From contig NZ_LYCS01000002.1 of NCBI RefSeq assembly GCF_001659985.1, forward strand, positions 310,001-374,000: a DNA stretch of 64,000 nt, written 5' to 3'. The DNA comes from Oceanobacillus sp. Castelsardo (lineage in GTDB: Bacteria > Bacillota > Bacilli > Bacillales > Amphibacillaceae). The notes beneath the pieces are model-generated. The model made no database searches. It worked only from the letters and a program-made list of their open reading frames with translations, and had not been told where the DNA came from. Shown here piece by piece: positions 54,057 to 62,855 of this stretch (its first letter is position 1; each line of letters opens with the position of its first letter). The position numbers and the translations under genes were made by a program.

Positions 54057-55703
54057 CTATTTCTTTAATTTACTTAGTTCTTGATCTCTAAGCTCCCGCT
54101 TTAAAAGCTTTCCAACACTTGACTTTGGAAGATTGTCACGAAATTCTATCAATCTTGGAACTTTGTAAGCAGCTAAATTTTTACGGCAGAATGCAATAAC
54201 TTCTTCTTTTTGTATGGTCTGGTTTTCCTTTAATGTAATATAGGCCTTTACGGTTTCTCCTCTATATTCATCTGGAATTCCTATTACAATAGCTTCTTTC
54301 ACTTGTGGTATTTGATAGATCACTTCCTCCACCTCACGTGGATAAACATTATATCCGCTGGCAATAATCATATCCTTTTTACGATCGACAATGTAAAAGT
54401 AACCATCTTCATCCATATAGCCTATGTCACCAGTGTGCATCCACCCATTCCTCAATGCTATTTCTGTTTCCTCTAGATTTTTCCAATACCCTTTCATCAG
54501 TTGGGGACCTCTAACTACAATCTCCCCTTTCATAGTAAGTGGAGCTTCTTCTAATCCATTATCTGTTTCTATCACTACCTTAGCCTCAGTTAAAGGTAAT
54601 GGTATGCCCACACTACCTATTTTCATCTTGGAATGTGGATTACTTATGGCACCAGAAGTCATTTCCGATAATCCATATCCATCAGAAAGATATGACTGCT
54701 TTCCCATTAATTTTTTAAATCTTGTATATGTTTCTAGCGGCATGGGTGAACTGCCACAAAAAAATACTTTTATATGCTCCAATCCATAACTTTCAACATT
54801 TGGAAAATGAAGCATAGAGGTAAACATAGTTGGTACACCAAAAAAGAATATTGGTTTTTCTTTCTTAATAAAATTTAATACAGTCTCCGTTTCAAAACGT
54901 GGTAGGATGATTTGTTTATATCCAAATAAATAACCTGACATTGTAACACTTGCCAGACCAAAGATATGAAATAACGGTAAAAAACTTATCACCACACGGT
55001 TTGTTGTCTCATCATCTTTAAATTCCTTTAATAAAAACTCATTAACTAGCTCCACTTGATTAACAAAGTTTTGATGGGTCAACATAACTCCTTTTGATCT
55101 TCCAGTTGTTCCACCTGTATATTGGAGTACGGCAATATCTACATTCGGATTTATTTTTATATTTGGAGCTTGAGAATGATATGTGTTTATTAAATCATCC
55201 AAAAACATATCATTCTCATCAAGCTTTATATTTCTTTTTTCAGTAAATTGAACAACGATTATTTTTTTTAGAGAGGTCTTAGGTTGGATTTTTTTCACTC
55301 GTTCATAAACCGAGTCATGGCAAATCATAAATTCAGCTTCCGTATCATTCAATTGATACTCAAGTTCCCTTTCTACATACATTGGATTTGTTTGGACAAC
55401 AATGCCTCCCAATCGAACAACTCCAAAAACGGAAAAAACATATTGGGCACAATTTGGTAACATGATAGATAGTCGGTCACTCTTTTCCAATCCCAGTTGG
55501 AAAAGGCTTCCCGCTAACTTCTCGGACATATCTTGAACCTCTTTATAGCTCCAGGTTTCATTTTCAAATTGAAGAGATATTTCATCGCCATATTTTTTAA
55601 CCGCGCTACTTAATAATTCGGATATCGTTCTTTCCTTAATCTCCAAATTTGGATTAACATCGTCCGGATAGAAATCCAACCATCTTTTTCCTCTTAATTT
55701 CAT
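54057..55703 (-). CDS. Long-chain acyl-CoA ligase, FadD/LcfA type (E)
   Basis: The 548-residue ligase has the FadD-type P-loop YTGGTTGRSKGV, YGLSEMTSG, HTGDIGY, GYNVYPREVEE and PKSSVGKLLKRE with the catalytic lysine. It follows the quinone oxidoreductase gene with 60 bases between and is probably co-transcribed. Substrate is likely a medium to long fatty acid, but specificity cannot be read from the sequence. Confidence 0.87.
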   Translation of the reverse strand: MKLRGKRWLDFYPDDVNPNLEIKERTISELLSSAVKKYGDEISLQFENETWSYKEVQDMSEKLAGSLFQLGLEKSDRLSIMLPNCAQYVFSVFGVVRLGGIVVQTNPMYVERELEYQLNDTEAEFMICHDSVYERVKKIQPKTSLKKIIVVQFTEKRNIKLDENDMFLDDLINTYHSQAPNIKINPNVDIAVLQYTGGTTGRSKGVMLTHQNFVNQVELVNEFLLKEFKDDETTNRVVISFLPLFHIFGLASVTMSGYLFGYKQIILPRFETETVLNFIKKEKPIFFFGVPTMFTSMLHFPNVESYGLEHIKVFFCGSSPMPLETYTRFKKLMGKQSYLSDGYGLSEMTSGAISNPHSKMKIGSVGIPLPLTEAKVVIETDNGLEEAPLTMKGEIVVRGPQLMKGYWKNLEETEIALRNGWMHTGDIGYMDEDGYFYIVDRKKDMIIASGYNVYPREVEEVIYQIPQVKEAIVIGIPDEYRGETVKAYITLKENQTIQKEEVIAFCRKNLAAYKVPRLIEFRDNLPKSSVGKLLKRELRDQELSKLKK

Positions 55704-55763
55704 AATCCCATCTCCCTTTATAAATATTTTCCAAGGGAACAGTTTACGTACACAATTTTCAAC

Positions 55764-56744
55764 TTAAGGAATGGCAATTAATTTCCCATAAGTCTTACGG
55801 TCTGCGAGTACTTCTAAAGCATCTGGGACACTCTTAAAAGGAAATTCTTTATAAATTAATGGGCGGATTTCCCCATTAGTATAAAGATTAATGAGTTTAT
55901 CATGAATTTTTATAACCTCTTCCGGATATTTTCTAGCAAACAATCCCCAGTGAACACCTACAATGGAGTAATTTTTAACTAAAGCATGGTTAACAGGAGC
56001 ATCAGGGATTCGCCCACCTGCAAAACCAATAACTAAGATACGCCCATCAAAAGCAATACATTTACGCGAACGGTCAAACACATCCCCTCCAACTGGGTCA
56101 TAAATAACATCGGCTCCCAAGCCATTCGTTTCTTTCTTAACAATAGAAACAAAATCTTCAGAAGTATAATCGATGGCAACGTCGGCTCCCAAATCCTTAC
56201 AGACTTTTACCTTCTCATCGCCTCCAGCAGTCGCAATAACTCTTGCGCCTATAGCCTTTCCTAATTGAATCGCAGCGGAACCAACTCCTCCTGCACCTGC
56301 ATGAACTAGAAGCACTTCCCCCTTTTGAAGTTTGCTTCGATAGAATAGTGCATAATATGTTGTTTGGTAAGTGATAAACATTCCAGCAGCCTCACTTGCC
56401 GACATCGAATCCGGAATGACATAAACAGAATCCTCCGGTACACTAACAAATTCAGATAATCCCCCATTTGGAAGTGGAGGTGTTGCAATTACGCGCTGCC
56501 CGACTTTTAGTGTGGAATTATCCCCTACTTCACGAATAATTCCGGATATTTCTGCACCTGGTGTAAATGGAAGGGGCGGCTTTTCCTGGTATTTTCCCTG
56601 GCAAAGTAAAATATCAAAAAAGTTTAATGATGACGCTTCCACTTCTATTAGTACCTCTCCTAGTTTAGTCTCTGGTTTATCCGTTTCTAATAGCTCCAAT
56701 ACTTCCCTTGGTTCACCTAATTCAGTCACTTTCCAGCTACGCAT
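55764..56744 (-). CDS. NADPH:quinone oxidoreductase/enoyl reductase, zinc-free MDR
   Basis: The 326-residue medium-chain reductase has the QOR signature LNFFDIL, the cofactor loop HAGAGGVGSAAIQLGKA and TYGKLIAIP at the end; structural zinc cysteines are absent. It may reduce quinones or the double bond of an enoyl-CoA. A symmetric TACT...AGTA site lies upstream. Confidence 0.85.
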   Translation of the reverse strand: MRSWKVTELGEPREVLELLETDKPETKLGEVLIEVEASSLNFFDILLCQGKYQEKPPLPFTPGAEISGIIREVGDNSTLKVGQRVIATPPLPNGGLSEFVSVPEDSVYVIPDSMSASEAAGMFITYQTTYYALFYRSKLQKGEVLLVHAGAGGVGSAAIQLGKAIGARVIATAGGDEKVKVCKDLGADVAIDYTSEDFVSIVKKETNGLGADVIYDPVGGDVFDRSRKCIAFDGRILVIGFAGGRIPDAPVNHALVKNYSIVGVHWGLFARKYPEEVIKIHDKLINLYTNGEIRPLIYKEFPFKSVPDALEVLADRKTYGKLIAIP

Positions 56745-56784
56745 TTTTGTTCCTCCTAACGTATTTGTTCACGCAAAACTTTAG

Positions 56785-56802
56785 ATACTAAACGTACAGT
56801 AT
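56785..56802. promoter_or_regulatory. Candidate TetR operator before the quinone oxidoreductase gene
   Basis: ATACTAAACGTACAGTAT is symmetric in all but two base pairs, with ATACT/AGTAT arms and ACGT centre, 41 bases before the start codon. Confidence 0.5.
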
Positions 56803-56867
56803 GTTTCCGTGTTTATTATATAACTAACTTTATGAATATTCAATCTATTTATAAAAAGATATTTTAT

Positions 56868-58406
56868 TTAAAAACCTGTTGGCCAATTAGCTAAATTTCT
56901 CTCGCTAATGGACCCATTTTTAGCACAAGCATATTCTAACGTTTGGTTAATAAACTTTCTTGTATCTCTTGGTTCAATAACATCATCAATTAAATACTTA
57001 CCAGCAGCTTTATAAGGTGAACTGTCAAACCCCCAAGTTTTCAATAACTCTAAACGCTCTTCCTTTTTATTCTCCGCATGTTGTAATTGACGGCCATATA
57101 CCACATTAATTCCAACCTCTGGTCCCGTAAAATTTATTTCGGCTGTGGGCCAGGCCACAACAAAATCAGCTCCCATTGTTGGTCCACACATATTACCGTA
57201 TGCTGCACCAATGCTTTTTCGAATAACGACAGAAATCTTTGGTACAGTAGATTGGGCTAGCGCTTGATTCCACATCATAATTTTTGTCGGCATTTTAAGC
57301 TTTTCTGCATCACTAGATACACGAAAACCAGGTATATCATGCAAAAAAATCAGCGGGATATTATATGAGTCACACAGACAAATAAAATCTGTCGCTTTTT
57401 CACATTCATTCGGTCCAGCCGCTCCAGCAAATTGCATGGGCTGATTTGCTATAATTCCAGCCACTCTACCATTCATTCTCGCTAAGACAGTAATTAATGA
57501 TTTTCCAAATGTAGGCTTCATTTCAAAGTAATCTCCATTATCTACAATCAATTTAATTACCTTTTTCATATCATAGGCTCGTTTTCGATTGGTTGTAACA
57601 ATATCTACTACTTTTTCTAGGCTTCGATAAGGATTATCATTTGTCTCCTTGTACTTTGGCTCTTCACCTGCATGCTGTGGCATATAGTCAAGGAATTTTT
57701 TTACCTTTTCAATAGAGTCTTCTTCATTTTCCGAAAACTGATCCACTTGTCCCGTATACTTCGCATGAATATCCCATCCACCAAGTTCTTCATTTGTTAC
57801 CTTTTCTCCTGTGGCCACCTCTAACATTCTTGGTCCTGCAACAGCCATTGCTGTACCCTTAACCTGTGTTACAAAATCGGAGGATACCGCTAACCATGTT
57901 GGACCACCAAAACTATCTCCCAAAATGGATGTTATCATAGGAACTTCGCGCCCGTGTTGTAACATTACTTGCGGAAATAGCACCTGACTTATACCGTCAG
58001 ATCCCATTCCATCCGGCATACGGAGTCCTCCACCTTCCATTAAGTTTATTAAAGGAAAACCTCGCTTTAGAGCATATTCATGTAGTTTCTTAGTCTTTCG
58101 AAAATAAACAATTCCTTCTGTTCCAGCAAAAACAGTTTTATCCGCAGCTTGCACAACAACTGGACGCCCATTAACTTTCGCCAGACCAGTTACAATTCCA
58201 TCACCAGCACTTTTATGCTCCATCCCCTCTTGATCAGAATGTGCTATTAATCCTAACTCCAAAAACGAGCCTGGATCCACTAATTTATCAATTCTTTCTC
58301 TGGCTGTAAAAAATCCAAGCTCATGCTGTTTTTTTATTTTCTCTTTTCCACCCCCTAACTTCGCAACTTCTTTTTTATCTAATAATTCCCTAATTTCCTT
58401 ATCCAT
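56868..58406 (-). CDS. Acyl-CoA carboxylase carboxyltransferase (beta) subunit
   Basis: The 512-residue protein has both crotonase-like halves of biotin-dependent carboxyltransferases (PccB/MccB/AccD5 type): TARERIDKLVDPGSFLELG in the N-half and GAAGPNECEKATDFICLCD, IPLIFLHDIPGF and GAAYGNMCGP in the C-half. It needs a biotin carboxylase-BCCP partner, and none is coded in this window. Acceptor could be propionyl-CoA (from odd or methyl-branched chains), methylcrotonyl-CoA or similar. Confidence 0.88.
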   Translation of the reverse strand: MDKEIRELLDKKEVAKLGGGKEKIKKQHELGFFTARERIDKLVDPGSFLELGLIAHSDQEGMEHKSAGDGIVTGLAKVNGRPVVVQAADKTVFAGTEGIVYFRKTKKLHEYALKRGFPLINLMEGGGLRMPDGMGSDGISQVLFPQVMLQHGREVPMITSILGDSFGGPTWLAVSSDFVTQVKGTAMAVAGPRMLEVATGEKVTNEELGGWDIHAKYTGQVDQFSENEEDSIEKVKKFLDYMPQHAGEEPKYKETNDNPYRSLEKVVDIVTTNRKRAYDMKKVIKLIVDNGDYFEMKPTFGKSLITVLARMNGRVAGIIANQPMQFAGAAGPNECEKATDFICLCDSYNIPLIFLHDIPGFRVSSDAEKLKMPTKIMMWNQALAQSTVPKISVVIRKSIGAAYGNMCGPTMGADFVVAWPTAEINFTGPEVGINVVYGRQLQHAENKKEERLELLKTWGFDSSPYKAAGKYLIDDVIEPRDTRKFINQTLEYACAKNGSISERNLANWPTGF

Positions 58407-58476
58407 GGCCTATCTCCTTTTAGAGTTTCTAGTATAAGAGTACTCTACGTTGGGATAATTCCTACTTATCTTATTA

Positions 58477-60129
58477 CTACTCTTTCAAAAGCCTTCGCAA
58501 TACTTTACCCGAGCTTGTAGCAGGGAGATGATCAATAAATTCTATGAATCGTGGATATTTATACGCAGCCATTTTTTCTTTTGCCCAATCTACCATTTGA
58601 GCCTCGCTAATTTTCCCTTTATAGTTTGGCTTAAGTACGACAAAAGCTTTGACACTTTCACCTCGTTTAGGATCTGGAACACCTATACAGGCAATTTGAG
58701 AAATAGCTTCATGATCACTCATTAAAGCTTCAACATCTTCTGGAAATATACTGAAGCCGGAAGACTTAATCATTTCTTTTACACGGCCCTGAAAATATAA
58801 ATAACCGTCTTCATCAATCATTCCAATGTCACCAGTGTATACCCATCCATCACGTAATGTTTCTGCGGTTGCTTCAGGTCTATTTAGATAACCTTTAAAT
58901 ACACCTGGATTTTTCACCGCGATTTCCCCTTGTTTCCCTGGTGGGAGACCTTCTCCCGTTTCAGTATCAATGATTCGAAATTCTGTATCATATGTAGCGA
59001 TACCACATGAACCGAATTTGATTTTATCCATAGGCATAAACGTATCACATGTATGGGTTTCACTTAATCCATACGATGCCTCAAGCAAGACACAACCATT
59101 TGTTAGTTTCTTCCAAGCGTTTGCTAACTTTTCATCTACCTTCATCCCAAAACTAGTTGCAAAATTTAATTCTAAGGACGAGAGCTCCCTAGTTTCGATA
59201 CCAGGGTAATCTAAAATAGCGGCATTCATTGTAGCAACAGAATAAAATTTAGTAATCTTATATTTCTCGATTGCTTGAATGGTAGCTTCCGTATCAAAAC
59301 GGCTAAAAAGAACACAGAATAACGCTTCGTATACGGGAATATTAACCCCCATTACCATTCCTGCAATATGGCATAGTGGGGCATTCGCTAGAGTTCTATC
59401 CTTATTCCCCAATCCATAGCTATGAACGGTTGCAGCAGTTTTAAATAAAGCATTTCCGTAAGTTAACATGGCGGCTTTCGGACGACCTGTCGTTCCAGAG
59501 GTAAATACCAATAATCCAACATCATCCCATATGTCAATTTCTTCGGCTTTCGATAATGGATCTGTGGATTGAATCATGTTTGTCATGTCATACGTGTTAT
59601 TTATAAATTTTCTTTCAGTCTTTAATTCTTCAGGTATAGGAAGTGTTAATTGCTCTGGAAGTAAATCTGTATAATTTGTAGTTACGATAAATTGAAGAGA
59701 TGGAGTTTCACTTTTAATTGATTCAATATGATGATAAAGTTCTTGTGCGGAGATAATTGCTTTAATTTCAGCTTCAGATATAAAATAAATTAATTCAGAT
59801 GATTTATACATTGGATTCAATGGAACAACGATAGCACCAAGCATTTGAATTGCATAGTGTCCAATTAAATATTGAGGACAGTTTTGCATATAAAGCGCTA
59901 CCCGGTCTCCTTTACCGATACCTTTACTTTGTAAAAAGCTTGCGAACTTTCTAGTATCATCACTTAACTGCTTCCAAGTGATCGTATTTCCATAGTATAA
60001 ATATCCAGGTTGATTAGGAAAATCTATAGCATTTTGTATTAAATATTCATGGAGGGGTTTTTCACCTAAACGATAATTTAACGTTTCCGAAAGTTCTTTT
60101 GGCCAACTTTTTATTAATACTTCCTTCAC
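58477..60129 (-). CDS. AMP-forming acyl-CoA ligase (F)
   Basis: The 550-residue ligase has FTSGTTGRPKAA, YGLSETHTC, YTGDIGM, GFSIFPEDVE and PATSSGKVLRR. It closely resembles ligase H at the window edge, so these form a subfamily distinct from the FadD-like E and G. The start is GTG at 60127-60129, seven bases after AAGGAGG. Confidence 0.86.
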   Translation of the reverse strand: MKEVLIKSWPKELSETLNYRLGEKPLHEYLIQNAIDFPNQPGYLYYGNTITWKQLSDDTRKFASFLQSKGIGKGDRVALYMQNCPQYLIGHYAIQMLGAIVVPLNPMYKSSELIYFISEAEIKAIISAQELYHHIESIKSETPSLQFIVTTNYTDLLPEQLTLPIPEELKTERKFINNTYDMTNMIQSTDPLSKAEEIDIWDDVGLLVFTSGTTGRPKAAMLTYGNALFKTAATVHSYGLGNKDRTLANAPLCHIAGMVMGVNIPVYEALFCVLFSRFDTEATIQAIEKYKITKFYSVATMNAAILDYPGIETRELSSLELNFATSFGMKVDEKLANAWKKLTNGCVLLEASYGLSETHTCDTFMPMDKIKFGSCGIATYDTEFRIIDTETGEGLPPGKQGEIAVKNPGVFKGYLNRPEATAETLRDGWVYTGDIGMIDEDGYLYFQGRVKEMIKSSGFSIFPEDVEALMSDHEAISQIACIGVPDPKRGESVKAFVVLKPNYKGKISEAQMVDWAKEKMAAYKYPRFIEFIDHLPATSSGKVLRRLLKE

Positions 60130-60266
60130 TTTTTCTCCTCCTTATCTTTATTTAATAGTCAAATAATCTATAGATACTAATCAACTATCATTAAGACATC
60201 CCCCTCATTAATGAAATCGACTTCTTGTACTTTACCGGTTACTTAGATTTATTGGGAATTAATTCG

Positions 60267-61151
60267 TCATTTCACTACCGCTCTTTCGGAGTACTCATAC
60301 CATCCTTTACCTGTTTTTCTTCCAAGATGTCCTTGCTTTACTTTTTCTTCAATCGATTTAGCAGGCTTATCTTTCGGGTCCCCTGTTTCCTCATAGAGCT
60401 GTAAATTCGCATAATAGCCTACATCAATTCCAGAAAGGTCTGCCAATTCAAACGGGCCAAGAGGATGACTTAATGCCTTTTTAGCAATCAAGTCAATATC
60501 TTCAAAGTCAGCATAGCCATTTTCATATAAGTACATCGCTTCATTAGATAACGCAAATAACAAACGATTTGCTATAAATCCATAAATCTCTTTTTCTAGT
60601 AATACCCCCGTTCTGCCAATACTCTCACAAAAATCCATTGCTAACTGGGCGGTTTCATTGGATGACTGATCACTTTTAACTACTTCAACGCAATCCATCA
60701 CTAAAGGAGGAAAGAAGAAATGCATATTAATCACTTTGTCAGGCCTGCTTGTTACATCTGCAATTTTTGAATTGACAATCGTAGAGCTGTTCGTGGCTAA
60801 TACCGCATGCCTAGGTGCTAATTTGTCTAACTTGGAAAAAACCTCCCTTTTTACATCTAATTTCTCCACTACTGCTTCTATTACAATATCTGCTTCGGCA
60901 ACCGCTGTTTCCAATTCCGTTGTTAAATGAAGCTTTGAGAAAGCTGTCTTTTTTTCATTCTCTGTTAACTTGTTCTTTTTAATCCAATCATTCATTCTCT
61001 TCTCCAATGTTGATTTTGCTTCATTCAAAGCGTTGTTATTAATATCTTGTAAGTAAGTATCATAACCTCCTAGAGCACAAAGCATTGCGATTTGATGCCC
61101 CATGGATCCAGCTCCTAAAACGGCAACATTTTTTACTTGATCAATATTCAT
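60267..61151 (-). CDS. 3-hydroxyacyl-CoA dehydrogenase, second paralogue
   Basis: The 294-residue NAD enzyme has VLGAGSMGHQIA, NSSTIV, MHFFFPP (usual HFFNP with N changed to F), VEVV, GFIANR and ELADLSGIDVG. The catalytic serine, histidine, glutamate and asparagine remain. ATG 61151 follows AGGAGG by eight bases; the ATG at 61172 has none. It is in line with ligase G upstream. Confidence 0.88.
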   Translation of the reverse strand: MNIDQVKNVAVLGAGSMGHQIAMLCALGGYDTYLQDINNNALNEAKSTLEKRMNDWIKKNKLTENEKKTAFSKLHLTTELETAVAEADIVIEAVVEKLDVKREVFSKLDKLAPRHAVLATNSSTIVNSKIADVTSRPDKVINMHFFFPPLVMDCVEVVKSDQSSNETAQLAMDFCESIGRTGVLLEKEIYGFIANRLLFALSNEAMYLYENGYADFEDIDLIAKKALSHPLGPFELADLSGIDVGYYANLQLYEETGDPKDKPAKSIEEKVKQGHLGRKTGKGWYEYSERAVVK

Positions 61152-61178
61152 CCATGCTTCCTCCTTTGACATAATGAT

Positions 61179-62780
61179 TTACTGTGATGATTCTTCTCTA
61201 ATTTTTCTTCTTAAAATTTTTCCAACGCCCGTTTTTGGAAGTTCCTTTCTAAATTCAATAATGCGAGGTACTTTATATGCGGATAAATTTGCCCGACAAT
61301 AGGAAGTCAATTCATCTTCCGTACACGTACTTCCTCCTTTTAAGACAACGACTGCTTTCACAGTCTCCCCTCTATAAGGATCGGGTACACCGACAACCAC
61401 TGCTTCTTGAATGGATGGATGTTCATATAATACTTCCTCCACATCACGCGGATAAACATTATATCCACTAGCAATAATTAAATCTTTTTTGCGGTCTACA
61501 ATATAAAGGTAACCATCCTCATCCATATAAGCTATATCGCCTGTATAAAGCCAACCATCTCGTAATGTATGAGCTGTTTCTTCAGGCATATTCCAGTAAC
61601 CTTTCATCACTTGAGGACCTTTAATAATAATCTCTCCTGCCTCTCCAGCAGGTAGTTCGTCATCCCCTGTAGCTAGATCAACAATTTTGTAATCTGTGCT
61701 TGGAACACCAATGCCAACACTCCCTGCTTTCCTAGTAGCAAATAATGGATTACAGTGTGTTGTTGGAGAACTCTCAGAAAGACCATAGCCTTCTACTATT
61801 TTTGCTCCTGTTTTTTCCTCAAAGGAACGTATAATCTCAACAGGCATGGGAGCACTACCACTATTACAAATTTCCATACTATTTAAACCATATTCATTCA
61901 CCTTAGGATGATTAATCAAAGCAATATACATAGTAGGTACACCTGGAAATGATGTAGGCTGAATATTTTTTATCGTCTCAAGTACTTCTTCCAATTCAAA
62001 TCTAGGTAATAGAATATTCATGGCCCCTGTATATATCGTTAGATTCATACATGAGCTCATTCCATACACATGGAACAATGGAATAACGCTTAAAAACCGT
62101 TCCTTCCCCATATCAATGGCATCTTTGAAAAACTCATAGGATTGCATAATATTCGCTAAAAGATTTCGGTGCGTCAACATGACCCCTTTTGACCGTCCCG
62201 TTGTACCACCTGTGTATTGCAAAACTGCTACATCATCGCTAGGATTTAATTTCATTTCTACAGGTGGCTTGTTGGCGTTCTTCAAGAAAGACTGAAATCC
62301 TATGGCTATATCATCTGTTGTATCGCGTCCCTCAATGTTCACTTTAATAACGTTTTTAACGGAAGTATTATCCATTACTTGATTTAGCACCGGTAGTAAT
62401 GGTTCATAAATGACTATGGTCTCTGCTCCCGAGTCATTTAAAATATGCTCCAATTCTTTGCCAACAAGCATTGGATTTAACTGTGTTACAATTCCACCAG
62501 CTTGTAATATACCGTAATAACTAATGACATACTGTGGACAGTTCGGTAGCATAATAGCTGCTCTGTCACCTTTTTTAATACCTTTTTCTTGTAAAGATGA
62601 AGTAAACGCATTCACAAGATTATTCAGTTCCTTATAGGTCGTCTCCTTCCCATAAAAATGGATTGCTATGTTGTCTCCAAATTTTGAAACAGATTTTTTT
62701 AACATATCAGGTAAAGACATATCGGGAATTGTTATTTCCTTAGCGATATGTTTTGGATAGTGTTCTAACCATTTTTTCAT
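61179..62780 (-). CDS. Long-chain acyl-CoA ligase, FadD type (G)
   Basis: The 533-residue ligase has YTGGTTGRSKGV, YGLSESSPT, YTGDIAY, GYNVYPRDVEE and PKTGVGKILRRK. It is paralogous to ligase E. Its stop lies 27 bases before the 3-hydroxyacyl-CoA dehydrogenase start, suggesting one transcript. Confidence 0.87.
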   Translation of the reverse strand: MKKWLEHYPKHIAKEITIPDMSLPDMLKKSVSKFGDNIAIHFYGKETTYKELNNLVNAFTSSLQEKGIKKGDRAAIMLPNCPQYVISYYGILQAGGIVTQLNPMLVGKELEHILNDSGAETIVIYEPLLPVLNQVMDNTSVKNVIKVNIEGRDTTDDIAIGFQSFLKNANKPPVEMKLNPSDDVAVLQYTGGTTGRSKGVMLTHRNLLANIMQSYEFFKDAIDMGKERFLSVIPLFHVYGMSSCMNLTIYTGAMNILLPRFELEEVLETIKNIQPTSFPGVPTMYIALINHPKVNEYGLNSMEICNSGSAPMPVEIIRSFEEKTGAKIVEGYGLSESSPTTHCNPLFATRKAGSVGIGVPSTDYKIVDLATGDDELPAGEAGEIIIKGPQVMKGYWNMPEETAHTLRDGWLYTGDIAYMDEDGYLYIVDRKKDLIIASGYNVYPRDVEEVLYEHPSIQEAVVVGVPDPYRGETVKAVVVLKGGSTCTEDELTSYCRANLSAYKVPRIIEFRKELPKTGVGKILRRKIREESSQ

Positions 62781-62855
62781 TACGAATCCTCCTCAAGATT
62801 AGTTTTGAGACCTCGTAACATCATATTCATTACCTTTTAATCGATATAACCTCTT

